A stretch of 64,000 nucleotides of DNA from Gallionella straubiae (GTDB lineage: Bacteria > Pseudomonadota > Gammaproteobacteria > Burkholderiales > Gallionellaceae): assembly GCF_051257895.1 (NCBI RefSeq), contig NZ_CP194331.1, positions 1,798,001-1,862,000 of the forward strand, given 5' to 3'. The notes beneath the pieces were generated by a model, which had not been told where the DNA came from, ran no database searches, and saw only the letters and a list, made by a program, of their open reading frames with translations. Positions 23,516-32,405 of the stretch are shown here, one piece after another; positions within the stretch are counted from its first letter, which is position 1; every line of letters begins with the position of its first letter. The position numbers were made by a program, and so were the translations under genes.

Positions 23516-24397
23516 TTAGCCCTTTTCTTTCAGCACCTGCATGAGGTAGCTGCCATAACCGCTCTTTAGCAACGGGGCGGCGAGCCTCTCTAGTTGCGCG
23601 GCGTCGATGAACCCCTGGCGGTAGGCAATCTCTTCCGGGCAGGCGATCTTCAGCCCCTGGCGATGCTCGATGGTCTGGATGAACTGGCTGGCTTCAAGCA
23701 GCGATTCATGTGTGCCGGTGTCCAGCCAGGCGTAGCCGCGCCCCATGATTTCGACGGACAGGCCGCCGCGTTCCAGGTAGATGCGGTTGACATCGGTGAT
23801 TTCCAGTTCTCCGCGCGCGGAGGGCTTGAGGCCGGCAGCAATGTCCAGGATGCCGTTGTCGTAAAAATACAGGCCGGTGACCGCATAATTTGACTTGGGC
23901 TGCACCGGTTTTTCTTCCAGCGAAATCGCGCGTCCGTTGCCGTCAAATTTCACGACTCCGTAGCGCTGCGGGTCACGCACATGGTAGGCGAACACCGTTG
24001 CCCCGCTGTTTTGCTGCATTGCCCTTTTCAACTGCTCATGGAGCGCATGGCCGTAGAAGATGTTGTCGCCCAGCACCAGTGCGCAGGGATGATTGCCGAT
24101 GAATTCCCGCCCGATGATGAAAGCCTGCGCCAGGCCTTCCGGTGCGGGTTGCACGGCATACTGCAGATTCAGCCCCCACGCGCTGCCGTCGCCCAGCAAT
24201 TGCTCAAAGCGCGGCGTGTCCTGCGGCGTGGAGATAATCAAAATGTCGCGTATCCCGGCCATCATCAGGGTGGACAGCGGGTAGTAGATCATCGGCTTGT
24301 CGTAGATCGGCAGGAGTTGCTTGGACACCGCCAGGGTAACGGGATGCAGGCGCGTGCCGGAACCGCCTGCGAGAATGATGCCCTTGCGATTATTCAT
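23516..24397 (-). CDS. rfbA: Glucose-1-phosphate thymidylyltransferase
   Basis: RfbA (RmlA) makes dTDP-glucose, the first step to dTDP-rhamnose. The ATG at 24397 gives KGIILAGGSGTRLHPVT, the nucleotide-binding signature. LLPIYDKPMIYYPLSTLM and the GRGYAWLDTGTHESL motif are also typical. The 293-residue length is normal; a start at 24448 would add 17 residues without homology. rfbD ends two bases upstream. Confidence 0.96.
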   Translation of the reverse strand: MNNRKGIILAGGSGTRLHPVTLAVSKQLLPIYDKPMIYYPLSTLMMAGIRDILIISTPQDTPRFEQLLGDGSAWGLNLQYAVQPAPEGLAQAFIIGREFIGNHPCALVLGDNIFYGHALHEQLKRAMQQNSGATVFAYHVRDPQRYGVVKFDGNGRAISLEEKPVQPKSNYAVTGLYFYDNGILDIAAGLKPSARGELEITDVNRIYLERGGLSVEIMGRGYAWLDTGTHESLLEASQFIQTIEHRQGLKIACPEEIAYRQGFIDAAQLERLAAPLLKSGYGSYLMQVLKEKG

Positions 24398-24399
24398 GG

Positions 24400-25296
24400 T
24401 TATTTTTCCAAAATTTCGGTAAGCATCCTGGTCACGCCATCCTGCCAATGCGGCATATTCAACCCGAAAGCCTGTTGCAGTTTATGGGTGTCCATGCGCG
24501 AGTTGTGCGGCCGCCTCGCCGGCGTAGGAAATGCGCTGGTGGGCACGGCCTGGATGGCATCCGGCGCGACCTTGAGCTGCATGCCTGCATGCCGTGCGTA
24601 GTCGATGACGAAGCTGGCGTAACCATGCCACGAGGTCTCACCTGCTGCAACCAGATGGTAGAGCCCGGCCAGTTCCAGCCGCTGCTGCGCGGCGCGGATT
24701 GCATGAGCGGTCACGTCGGCCAGCAGGTCCGCGCCGGTGGGCGCGCCGACCTGGTCGTCGATCACCTTGAGGCTGTCGCGCTCCTGCGCCAGTTTCAGCA
24801 TGGTCCTGGCAAAGTTGCCGCCGCGCGCGCCATACACCCAGCTGGTGCGGAAAATCAGGTGCCGGCAGCCGGATTGCTGGATCAGTTGTTCGCCTTCGAG
24901 CTTGGTCGAACCGTAAACGCTGAGCGATGCGGGGGCGTCCGCCTCCCGCCAAGGGCGGTCGCCGCTGCCGTCGAACACATAATCGGTGGAATAATGGACC
25001 AGCCAGGCGTCGCCGCGCCTGGCCTCCTGCGCCAGCACGCCAGGCGCCTGCGCGTTGATGGCACGCACCAGCTCCGGCTCGCTCTCGGCCTTGTCCACCG
25101 CCGTATGGGCGGCAGCGTTGACGATCACGTCCGGCGCCACGGCGCGAATCGTGCGTGCAAGGCCGTCCGGATCGGTGAAGTCGCCGCACATCTCCCGGCT
25201 GTCTGCATCCAGCGCGATCAGCTCGCCCAGCGGCGCAAGGCTGCGCTGCAGTTCCCAGCCGACCTGTCCACCCTTTCCGAACAGGAGGATTTTCAA
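24400..25296 (-). CDS. rfbD: dTDP-4-dehydrorhamnose reductase
   Basis: RfbD (RmlD) reduces the keto sugar to dTDP-L-rhamnose. The TTG at 25296 is chosen because it begins LKILLFGKGGQVGWEL, the Rossmann start, and overlaps the rfbB stop as TTGA. Catalytic YGSTKLEGE and the FRTSWVYGARGGNF motif are present. The product is 298 residues. An upstream frame to 25386 would read through rfbB. Confidence 0.93.
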   Translation of the reverse strand: MKILLFGKGGQVGWELQRSLAPLGELIALDADSREMCGDFTDPDGLARTIRAVAPDVIVNAAAHTAVDKAESEPELVRAINAQAPGVLAQEARRGDAWLVHYSTDYVFDGSGDRPWREADAPASLSVYGSTKLEGEQLIQQSGCRHLIFRTSWVYGARGGNFARTMLKLAQERDSLKVIDDQVGAPTGADLLADVTAHAIRAAQQRLELAGLYHLVAAGETSWHGYASFVIDYARHAGMQLKVAPDAIQAVPTSAFPTPARRPHNSRMDTHKLQQAFGLNMPHWQDGVTRMLTEILEK

Positions 25297-26360
25297 TTGC
25301 CACGCCCCACGTAATTTTTTTCGACCCACTGCCGGTAGCTTCCGGACTGCACGTGGCTGACCCAGTCCGGGTTGTCGAGATACCACTGCACAGTCTTGCG
25401 GATGCCGGTCTCGAACGTCTCGGCAGGTTTCCAGCCCAGTTCACGCTCGATCTTGCGCGCGTCGATCGCGTAGCGGCGATCATGGCCGGGGCGGTCAGTG
25501 ACGAAGGCGATCTGCTCGCGGTAGGACTTGCCGTCCGCGCGCGCGCGCAGTTCGTCGAGCAATGCACAGACGGTATGCACGATGTCGAGGTTGGCTTTCT
25601 CGTTCCAGCCGCCGATATTGTAGACCTCACCCACCTTGCCCTTTTCCAGCACACAGCGAATTGCCGCGCAGTGGTCCCTGACGTAGAGCCAGTCACGAAT
25701 CTGCTGGCCGTCGCCGTACACCGGCAGCGGCTTGCCTGCGAGCGCATTGACGATCATCAGCGGGATGAGCTTCTCCGGAAAGTGATATGGGCCATAGTTG
25801 TTGGAACAATTGGTGGTGAGCACCGGCAGGCCGTAGGTATGGTGGTAAGCGCGCACCAGATGGTCGCTGGCGGCCTTGCTGGCCGAATAGGGACTGTTCG
25901 GCTCGTAGCGGTGCGTTTCGCTGAAGGCGGGATCGCCTTGGGCGAGCGAGCCGTACACTTCATCGGTGGAAACATGCAGGAAGCGGAAACCGGTCTTTTC
26001 CTCATCCGCCATGCCTGACCAGTAGGCACGCACCGCCTCGAGCAGGTGGAAGGTGCCGACGATGTTGGTCTGGATGAAATCTCCCGGTCCATGGATGGAG
26101 CGGTCCACATGGCTTTCCGCCGCGAAATTGACGACGGCGCGCGGGCGGTGTTGCGCCAGCAGCCCTGCCACCAACTCCGTGTCGCCGATGTCGCCGCGCA
26201 CGAAAATGTGGCGCGGTTCGTCCCCAAGGGAGGCGAGATTTTCCAGGTTGCCCGCGTAGGTCAGCTTGTCCAGCCCGACGACGGCTTCGTCCTGCCGCGC
26301 AAACCAGTCCAGCACGAAGTTCGAGCCGATAAAGCCAGCGCTGCCGGTTACCAGAATCAA
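25293..26360 (-). CDS. rfbB: dTDP-glucose 4,6-dehydratase
   Basis: RfbB (RmlB) dehydrates dTDP-glucose. The start is a TTG at 26360 preceded by AAGGAGG, giving LILVTGSAGFIGSNF with the NAD-binding GxxGxxG. Other hallmarks are the catalytic Tyr in YSASKAASDH, STDEVYGSL and TTNCSNNYGPYHFPEKLIPL. At 355 residues it has the usual length. The rhamnose supply probably feeds LPS or polysaccharide assembled by the cluster at the far end of the window. Confidence 0.95.
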   Translation of the reverse strand: MILVTGSAGFIGSNFVLDWFARQDEAVVGLDKLTYAGNLENLASLGDEPRHIFVRGDIGDTELVAGLLAQHRPRAVVNFAAESHVDRSIHGPGDFIQTNIVGTFHLLEAVRAYWSGMADEEKTGFRFLHVSTDEVYGSLAQGDPAFSETHRYEPNSPYSASKAASDHLVRAYHHTYGLPVLTTNCSNNYGPYHFPEKLIPLMIVNALAGKPLPVYGDGQQIRDWLYVRDHCAAIRCVLEKGKVGEVYNIGGWNEKANLDIVHTVCALLDELRARADGKSYREQIAFVTDRPGHDRRYAIDARKIERELGWKPAETFETGIRKTVQWYLDNPDWVSHVQSGSYRQWVEKNYVGRGN

Positions 26361-26486
26361 AATACCCCTCCTTGAGATCTGGTGAGTATGCACCAAAAGT
26401 GGCGCGATTATATTTGATGCGCCTGCCCATTCATATAGGCCACCCCATCCTCGCGCCCGAAAAACCGGCGGACGCATAAATGACAA

Positions 26487-26504
26487 GGCCGGCTTGCGCC
26501 GGCC
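26487..26504. terminator. GC-rich hairpin after the carbonic anhydrase gene
   Basis: A perfect 7-bp stem, GGCCGGC-TTGC-GCCGGCC, lies between the carbonic anhydrase and rfbB genes, both read on the minus strand. Only a weak T-rich stretch follows, so it may act as a partial terminator. Confidence 0.45.
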
Positions 26505-26527
26505 CTTATCGTCCGCCCTGCCGCTAA

Positions 26528-27250
26528 TCAGTGATGCTCGTGCCCGTGCGCCGCCTTGGCCGCCGTCGCAGGCATGCCGCTCAGCCTGGCGGGGTCGGTC
26601 TCGCCGTTAATGTTGATGACGTTGAGCCTGCCTGCGCCCTGTTTCATGTCGTCGGCAAAGTCGTACACCGCGCCCACCACCAGCAGCTCGCCGCTCTTCA
26701 CTTTTTCTCCCCACTCCTTGAGCGCGGCGGCAACCTGGTTGTTGACGTTGGCTTTTACGCCATCGATGTTGGCGGAACCCTTGGCGATATTAATAGTGTC
26801 CAGTTCCTTCTTGATCGGCTCCTCAAGCGTGGAGTAGTCGCCGCCCGCTGCTGCAATCGCGCCACATTTGGAATGGCCGATAAAGATCAGCAGCGAGGAA
26901 GCCAGGTGGTTCACGCCGTACTGAACGGATCCTTTGGCGGTCGCGAGCTGGTTGCCGATGTTGCGGATCATGAACAGGTCGCCCTCGGGCGTCTTGTCGA
27001 GCATATTGGTGTGTACGCGCGAGTCGGAGCAGGTCACCACGGTGGCGCGTGGCTTCTGGCCCTTGGACAGTTCCTGGAAGAACGCCGCGCCCTTGGCGGC
27101 AGCATAGGCGTTCTGGTCGGCCTGGATTTCCTTGATGAAGGCTTGTGCCACGGCAGCATCACCGGCGTGGTGATCGCCGCTGGCATGGGCAAACATGGGC
27201 ATGACAAATGCGGTGGCAGCCAGCAAGGCCGCGAGTTGCTTCTTGAACAT
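26528..27250 (-). CDS. Periplasmic beta-class carbonic anhydrase
   Basis: The enzyme interconverts CO2 and bicarbonate. A Sec signal peptide (about 1-23, MPMFAHAS) precedes the beta-CA zinc motifs CSDSRV and HSKCGAI, where Cys, Asp/Arg and His/Cys bind or orient zinc. The C-terminus is His-rich (HGHEHH). A signal peptide on a beta-CA indicates periplasmic action, perhaps supplying inorganic carbon or buffering the periplasm. It stands alone on the minus strand. Confidence 0.9.
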   Translation of the reverse strand: MFKKQLAALLAATAFVMPMFAHASGDHHAGDAAVAQAFIKEIQADQNAYAAAKGAAFFQELSKGQKPRATVVTCSDSRVHTNMLDKTPEGDLFMIRNIGNQLATAKGSVQYGVNHLASSLLIFIGHSKCGAIAAAGGDYSTLEEPIKKELDTINIAKGSANIDGVKANVNNQVAAALKEWGEKVKSGELLVVGAVYDFADDMKQGAGRLNVININGETDPARLSGMPATAAKAAHGHEHH

Positions 27251-27343
27251 ACTTTTTTCTCCCCGAGACGGTTTTATATTGATCGGAATGCGTATGGAAC
27301 GCCGGTGTGGTCTAACGGACCGGTGCCATTAAACGCGCGAACC

Positions 27344-28798
27344 CTACATCAGGATGACATCGTATTGTTCCTGGCCGTAAAGGGTCTCGACCTGCAGGGA
27401 AATCGGCTTGCCAATGAAGTCAGAAAGCATCGCCAGCGCCTGGGATTCCTCCTCCAGGAACAGGTCGATCACCTGCTGCGAGGCGAGAATGCGGTATTCG
27501 CGTGCGTTGAACTGGCGCGCCTCGCGCACGATTTCACGCAGGATCTCGTAGCACACGGTCTGCGCGGTCTTCACCTCCCCGCGTCCCTGGCAAGTCGGAC
27601 AGGATTCGCACAGGACATGCGCCAGGCTCTCGCGGGTGCGCTTGCGCGTCATTTCCACCAGCCCCAGCGAGGAAAAACCGCTCACGCTGATGCGCGTATG
27701 GTCGCGCGCCAGCGCCTTCTTGAACTCCTCCAGCACCGCGTCGCGATGCTCCTCCGTGTCCATATCGATGAAATCGCAGATGATGATGCCGCCGAGGTTG
27801 CGCAGGCGCAGCTGCCGCGCGATGACCTGCGTGGCTTCCAGGTTGGTCTTGAAGATGGTGTCGTCGAAATTGCGCAGCCCGACAAAGCCGCCGGTATTCA
27901 CGTCTATGGTGGTCAGCGCCTCGGTCTGGTCGATGATCAGGTAGCCGCCGGACTTGAGATCGACGCGCTTCGCCAGCGCGCGCTCGATTTCCTCCTCCAC
28001 GCCGTACAGATCGAACAGCGGACGCGCGCCGGGATAGTGCTCCAGGCGATCCGTCGCGGCTGGGTTGTAGGCCTGCGCAAACTCCAGCATGCTCTGATAG
28101 GTGATGCGCGAATCCACCAGGATCCTGGTCGTGTCGTTGCCGACGAAATCGCGCAACACCCGCAGGCTGAGGTTGAGCTCCTGATACAGCAATTGCGGCG
28201 CGCTGGCGTTCTGCGCGGTGTTCTGCAGGTTATGCCAGAGCTTGTCGAGGTAGGTAATATCCGCCGGAAAATCCGGATCATCCGTCGCCTCCGTGACGGT
28301 GCGGATGATGTAGCCGCCCTGGTGTTCCGGCGGCAGCACGGCCTGCAGCCTAGCACGCAAGGCATCGCGCTGGGCTGCATTCTCGATGCGCTGCGACACG
28401 CCGATATGTGCCTCCTGCGGCAGATAAACCAGCAATCGCCCGGCGATGCTGATCTGCGTCGACAGCCGCGCGCCCTTGCTGCCGATGGGCTCTTTGATGA
28501 CCTGCACCAGCAGGGCCTGGCCTTCGAAGAGGATTTTTTCGATCGGCTTGGGAATATCGCCGTTGTTGCTGTTTTCCCAGATGTCCGCCACATGCAGGAA
28601 CGCCGAACGCTCCAGGCCGATGTCGACAAAGGCGGACTGCATGCCCGGCAACACGCGGCTGACCTTGCCGAGATAGACATTGCCGACGATGCCGCAACTG
28701 CTGCTGCGCTCGATATGCAGGTCCTGCACCACGCCAAGCTGCATCACCGCGACGCGGGTTTCCTGGGGGGTGACGTTGATCAGGATTTCTTCGCTCAT
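27344..28798 (-). CDS. rng: Ribonuclease G
   Basis: RNase G (CafA) trims the 5' end of 16S rRNA and cleaves mRNAs. The 484-residue protein has an N-terminal S1 RNA-binding domain (GNVYLGKVSRVLPGMQSAFV), the catalytic Asp region TTIDVNTGGFVG with IIICDFIDM, and the zinc-link CESCPTCQGRG. It overlaps maf by four bases, within the nadD-rsfS-rlmH-maf-rng operon. Confidence 0.95.
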   Translation of the reverse strand: MSEEILINVTPQETRVAVMQLGVVQDLHIERSSSCGIVGNVYLGKVSRVLPGMQSAFVDIGLERSAFLHVADIWENSNNGDIPKPIEKILFEGQALLVQVIKEPIGSKGARLSTQISIAGRLLVYLPQEAHIGVSQRIENAAQRDALRARLQAVLPPEHQGGYIIRTVTEATDDPDFPADITYLDKLWHNLQNTAQNASAPQLLYQELNLSLRVLRDFVGNDTTRILVDSRITYQSMLEFAQAYNPAATDRLEHYPGARPLFDLYGVEEEIERALAKRVDLKSGGYLIIDQTEALTTIDVNTGGFVGLRNFDDTIFKTNLEATQVIARQLRLRNLGGIIICDFIDMDTEEHRDAVLEEFKKALARDHTRISVSGFSSLGLVEMTRKRTRESLAHVLCESCPTCQGRGEVKTAQTVCYEILREIVREARQFNAREYRILASQQVIDLFLEEESQALAMLSDFIGKPISLQVETLYGQEQYDVILM

Positions 28799-29415
28799 GG
28801 TGTGGGATAGTCAAAGTGTTTCAATAATTGTACGGTTTCAAACAGCGGCAACCCCATCACGCCGGAATAGCTGCCGGCAATATGCTCGACGAACGCGCCG
28901 GCATATCCCTGGATGGCATAGCCGCCGGCCTTGTCCGTGTATTCGCGGGTGAGCAGGTAACGCTGGATGCGCTCCTCGTCGAGCGTTGCGAAACGCACCG
29001 TGGAAACGGAAAGTGCAGTCTCGACATGATCGCCGAGTGCGACCGCCACTGCGCTGAACACCTTGTGCTCGCAGCCGGAAAGCTGGCGCAGCATCTCGGC
29101 GGCATGTCCGGCGTTGTCCGGCTTGCCGAAAATCCTGTTATCCAACACGACGGTCGTATCGGCGGCCAACACCGGGAACGGCGGCAGGCTGCGCAGTTTC
29201 AGCGAGGCGTAGCCCGCTTCGGCCTTGGCACGGCAAACACGCTGCACGTATTCCTCCGGCGGCTCGCCGTCATGCGGCGTTTCATCCACATCCGGGTTGC
29301 GGTACGGGTCGGAACGCAACAGCAGCAGCTCGAAGTTGATGCCGATCTGCTTAAGCAATTCGCGACGGCGCGGGCTTTGCGAGGCCAGGTAGATGCGTGG
29401 TTGGATGATGGCCAT
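28795..29415 (-). CDS. maf: Maf-family nucleotide pyrophosphatase
   Basis: Maf proteins hydrolyse non-canonical nucleotides and affect septum formation. The 206-residue protein shows LASQSPRRRELLKQIG at the N-terminus, then VLAADTTVVLD and a C-terminal segment (GYAIQGYAGAFVEHIAGSYS) that is hallmark of the family. It overlaps rng by four bases and follows rlmH by 28 bases. Confidence 0.94.
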   Translation of the reverse strand: MAIIQPRIYLASQSPRRRELLKQIGINFELLLLRSDPYRNPDVDETPHDGEPPEEYVQRVCRAKAEAGYASLKLRSLPPFPVLAADTTVVLDNRIFGKPDNAGHAAEMLRQLSGCEHKVFSAVAVALGDHVETALSVSTVRFATLDEERIQRYLLTREYTDKAGGYAIQGYAGAFVEHIAGSYSGVMGLPLFETVQLLKHFDYPTP

Positions 29416-29443
29416 AAGGCTTACTCAAGATAACCCAGGGTAT

Positions 29444-29914
29444 TCACTCACGGTGATAGGGGTGATTGTGCAACAGACTATGCGCCCGATACAACTGCTC
29501 GGCAAGCAGCAGGCGCACGAAGGCATGCGGCAGGGTCAGCGCGGACAACGCCAGCAGTTGCTGCGCGGCCTGCTTGACCGACTCGTGCAGGCCGTCCGCA
29601 CCGCCGATGATGAACGCCACGTCGCGCCCCTCGCGCATCCATTCCTGCATCTGCGCGGCGAGCTGCTTGGTGGTCGGTTGCGCGCCGCGCTCGTCCAGCG
29701 CGATGCGCAGGCTGCCCTGCGGTAGGGCGGCAAGAATGCGCTGCGCCTCCGCCTCCATGATCTGCGCGGTGTTCTTGCCGGTGCTGCGCGGCTCGGGCTT
29801 GATCTCCAGCAACTCGATCTTCGCTTCGCGCGGCATGCGCTTGGCATATTCGTTGAAGCCCGCCGTGATCCAGTCCGGCACCCGGTGCCCCACCGATACG
29901 ATGAGCAGCTTCAC
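29444..29914 (-). CDS. rlmH: 23S rRNA pseudouridine-1915 methyltransferase RlmH
   Basis: RlmH N3-methylates pseudouridine 1915 in helix 69 of 23S rRNA. The 156-residue SPOUT protein has KLLIVSVGHRVPDW at the start, ALDERGAQPTTKQLA, and the SAM-binding VAFIIGGADGLHESV. It ends LYRAHSLLHNHPYHRE, as in the family. It lies three bases after rsfS. Confidence 0.96.
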   Translation of the reverse strand: MKLLIVSVGHRVPDWITAGFNEYAKRMPREAKIELLEIKPEPRSTGKNTAQIMEAEAQRILAALPQGSLRIALDERGAQPTTKQLAAQMQEWMREGRDVAFIIGGADGLHESVKQAAQQLLALSALTLPHAFVRLLLAEQLYRAHSLLHNHPYHRE

Positions 29915-29917
29915 GCT

Positions 29918-30280
29918 TTACTTCGGCGCCTTGGCCAGTTTCGGGCGCAACGCCTGCGCCTTGCTCCACAGTTCTTCGAGGTTGTAGTACTCGCGCACCG
30001 CGGGCTGCATGATGTGCACCAGCACCTCGCCGAGGTCGATCAGGATCCACTCGCCGCTGTCTTCGCCCTCGCGGCCGTACACCTGCGCACCCTGCTCCTT
30101 GAGCTTGACCACCACGTTGTCGGCAAGCGCCTTGGTCTGCCGTGTGGACTGGGCGCTGGCGATGACCATGCGCTCGAACATCGAGCTGAGCTTGCTGGTG
30201 TCGATCACGGTGATGTCGTTGGCCTTGATGTCTTCGAGCGCGGCAACGACGGCCTGGGTTTTTTTTTCGGTAGTCAGCAT
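29918..30280 (-). CDS. rsfS: Ribosome silencing factor RsfS
   Basis: RsfS binds ribosomal protein uL14 and blocks subunit joining in starvation. The ATG at 30280 gives 120 residues, the normal length, with DIKANDITVIDTSKLS and EWILIDLGEVLVHIM. An open frame extends upstream into nadD but is not used. The start overlaps the nadD end by seven bases, indicating coupling. Confidence 0.93.
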   Translation of the reverse strand: MLTTEKKTQAVVAALEDIKANDITVIDTSKLSSMFERMVIASAQSTRQTKALADNVVVKLKEQGAQVYGREGEDSGEWILIDLGEVLVHIMQPAVREYYNLEELWSKAQALRPKLAKAPK

Positions 30281-30948
30281 GGTTGGTATAGATGATGTTG
30301 ATGAATGTAACCGGCCACCGCATCGGGCAGCAGATAGCGTATGGTACGGCCTTCCGCGACGCGGCGGCGGATGTCGGTGGCGGAGATTTCCAGCTTGGGA
30401 ATGGCCAACTCGGCGATGCCGCCGCAAGGCTGTTGCGCCAGGACGTTTTCAGTGCACAGTCGCCGCTGGTAGTGCCGCTGCAATTCCGGCAAAGCGCCGT
30501 GAATGCGCTCCTCCAGCGTGAAGCCGGGCCGGTAGCCGACCACGATATGCGCCAGTTCGAACAGCTGCTCCCATTCGTGCCAGGTGTGCAGCTGCAGAAA
30601 GGCATCGCCGCCCATCAGCAGGCACAGCGGCTGCGCCGTCCCCAGTTCGGCGCGCAGTTCACGCAGCGTGTCCACCGTGTAGCACGGCGTGGTGCGATTG
30701 ACTTCGCGCTCGTCCAGCACGAAAGCGGGCTGTCCGGTTATCGCCAGGCGTACCATCGCGCTGCGGTGCTGTGCGGACACTTGCGGCTTGCCGCGATGCG
30801 GCGGCGTACCGGCGGGAATGAAGCGGATTTCGCGGAAGTGCGCCAACTCCAGCATCTCCTCGGCGAGGCGGAGGTGCCCGAAATGAATCGGGTCAAACGT
30901 CCCGCCCAGGACGCCGATGGGGGCGACGCTCTTGTTGCTAGAAACCAT
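30274..30948 (-). CDS. nadD: Nicotinate-nucleotide adenylyltransferase NadD
   Basis: NadD adenylates nicotinate mononucleotide in NAD synthesis. The 224-residue protein has the nucleotidyltransferase motif GVLGGTFDPIHFGHLRLAEE and the C-terminal SATDIRRRVAEGRTIRYLLP with the ISSTxIR-like signature. It heads the operon nadD-rsfS-rlmH-maf-rng. The 140 bases to aceF (30949-31088) contain no recognisable gene. Confidence 0.95.
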   Translation of the reverse strand: MVSSNKSVAPIGVLGGTFDPIHFGHLRLAEEMLELAHFREIRFIPAGTPPHRGKPQVSAQHRSAMVRLAITGQPAFVLDEREVNRTTPCYTVDTLRELRAELGTAQPLCLLMGGDAFLQLHTWHEWEQLFELAHIVVGYRPGFTLEERIHGALPELQRHYQRRLCTENVLAQQPCGGIAELAIPKLEISATDIRRRVAEGRTIRYLLPDAVAGYIHQHHLYQPC

Positions 30949-31088
30949 AATCGGCCAAGGATAAACCTGGATTTGTAAGGGTGGAAATATGCGACTGGCC
31001 CGATTTTCCCATGCGCCTCCCTGGCGAACAACCTATTTCGTGCGGCTGCCGCTTATCCGCGATCATCCGCGGCCGATGAGTGCAGATT

Positions 31089-32396
31089 TTACAGCGCCAG
31101 GCGGCGGATATCCGCCAGCGTCTGCGACAGGCAGACGACGAAGCGCGCGGCGGCGGCGCCGTCGATCACGCGATGATCGTAGGACAGCGACAGCGGCAGC
31201 ATCAGGCGTGGCACGAAACCGCCGTCCTTGTACACCGGTTTCATGCTGGAGCGCGACACGCCGAGGATAGCCACCTCCGGCGCGTTCACGATCGGCGTGA
31301 ACGCCGTGCCACCGATGCCGCCGAGGCTGGAGATGGTGAAGCAGCCGCCCTGCATCTCGGCGGCGGAGAGCTTCTTGTCGCGCGCCCGCGCGCTGATCTC
31401 GCCGAGCTCACTGGCGAGTTGCACGATGCCCTTGCGGTCCACATCGCGCAGCACCGGCACCACCAGCCCTTCCGGCGTATCCACCGCCACGCCGATGTGG
31501 AAATACTTTTTCAGCACCAGGTTCTCTCCGCTCGCATCAAGCGAGGCGTTGAACTCGGGGTATTGCTGCAGTGCCTCCACCACGACCTTGAGGAAAAAGG
31601 CCAGCGGCGTGATCTTGACGCCCTGCTTGGCATATTCCTCGTTCAGCTGCTTGCGCCATACTTCCAACTCGGTGATGTCGGCCTCATCGAACTGCGTGAC
31701 ATGCGGAATGCTCACCCAGTTGCGATGCAAATAGGGGCCGGACAGTTTCCTGATGCGCGACAGCGGCCTGTTTTCGATTGCGCCGAAGGCGGCGAAATCC
31801 ACCTCCGGCATGGGAAGAACCTGCAGACCGCCTGCGCCGCGCGGCTGCGCGAGCGCAGCCTTGACGAAGCCCTGTACGTCTTCCTGGGTGACGCGGCCCT
31901 TCTGCCCGCTGCCCTTCACCTGCGCCAAATCCACACCAAATTCGCGCGCGAAGCGGCGGATCGCGGGGCTGGCGTGCGCTTTTACCCCATCCCCACCCCG
32001 GCCCTCCACTTGAAGGGGAGGGTGCAAAGAAGGTGCGGCGGCTGGCTCGCCCCCCATCAAGGGGGGAGTTGGAGGGGGAATAAGGATAGTGCTCCCCAAT
32101 GAATTTTTTGTAGGCAAAGAAGCATGATCTGCGCCAGGTAAAAGCGCTGCCGTATCGCCGCTTTCCAGCAGCAGAATCAGCGAGCCTTGCGATACCTTGT
32201 CGCCTGCCTTGATTTTTACCTCTTGCACTACGCCCGCGAACGGTGACGGCACGTCCATCGTCGCCTTGTCGGTCTCCAGGGTGATGATGCCCTCTTCCGC
32301 CTCGATCGTATCTCCCGCCTTAACCAGCACATCGATGACGCTCACATCCTTGAAGTTGCCGATGTCCGGCACGACCACCTCGATAATTTCTGTCAT
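31089..32396 (-). CDS. aceF: Pyruvate dehydrogenase E2 (dihydrolipoamide acetyltransferase)
   Basis: E2 transfers the acetyl group to CoA and forms the core of the pyruvate dehydrogenase complex. The 435-residue protein has one N-terminal lipoyl domain (lipoylated Lys in TLETDKATMD), a peripheral subunit-binding domain (about 140-175, SPAIRRFAREFGVDLAQVKG) and the catalytic domain ending with DHRVIDGAAAARF. The linker (about 100-137) is encoded by a palindromic repeat rather than the usual Ala/Pro stretch. E1 lies 9 bases upstream; no lpd gene is in the window. Confidence 0.94.
   Translation of the reverse strand: MTEIIEVVVPDIGNFKDVSVIDVLVKAGDTIEAEEGIITLETDKATMDVPSPFAGVVQEVKIKAGDKVSQGSLILLLESGDTAALLPGADHASLPTKNSLGSTILIPPPTPPLMGGEPAAAPSLHPPLQVEGRGGDGVKAHASPAIRRFAREFGVDLAQVKGSGQKGRVTQEDVQGFVKAALAQPRGAGGLQVLPMPEVDFAAFGAIENRPLSRIRKLSGPYLHRNWVSIPHVTQFDEADITELEVWRKQLNEEYAKQGVKITPLAFFLKVVVEALQQYPEFNASLDASGENLVLKKYFHIGVAVDTPEGLVVPVLRDVDRKGIVQLASELGEISARARDKKLSAAEMQGGCFTISSLGGIGGTAFTPIVNAPEVAILGVSRSSMKPVYKDGGFVPRLMLPLSLSYDHRVIDGAAAARFVVCLSQTLADIRRLAL
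31985..32095. repeat. In-frame palindromic repeat inside aceF
   Basis: Two GC hairpins, CCCTCCACTTGAAGGGGAGGG and CCCCCCATCAAGGGGGG, lie in the region coding for the E2 linker, giving TPPLMGGEPAAAP and HPPLQVEGRGGDG. The arrangement of C-rich and G-rich arms is that of a dispersed intergenic palindrome. It stays in frame with the enzyme. Confidence 0.7.
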
Positions 32397-32405
32397 GTCG
32401 CCCCC

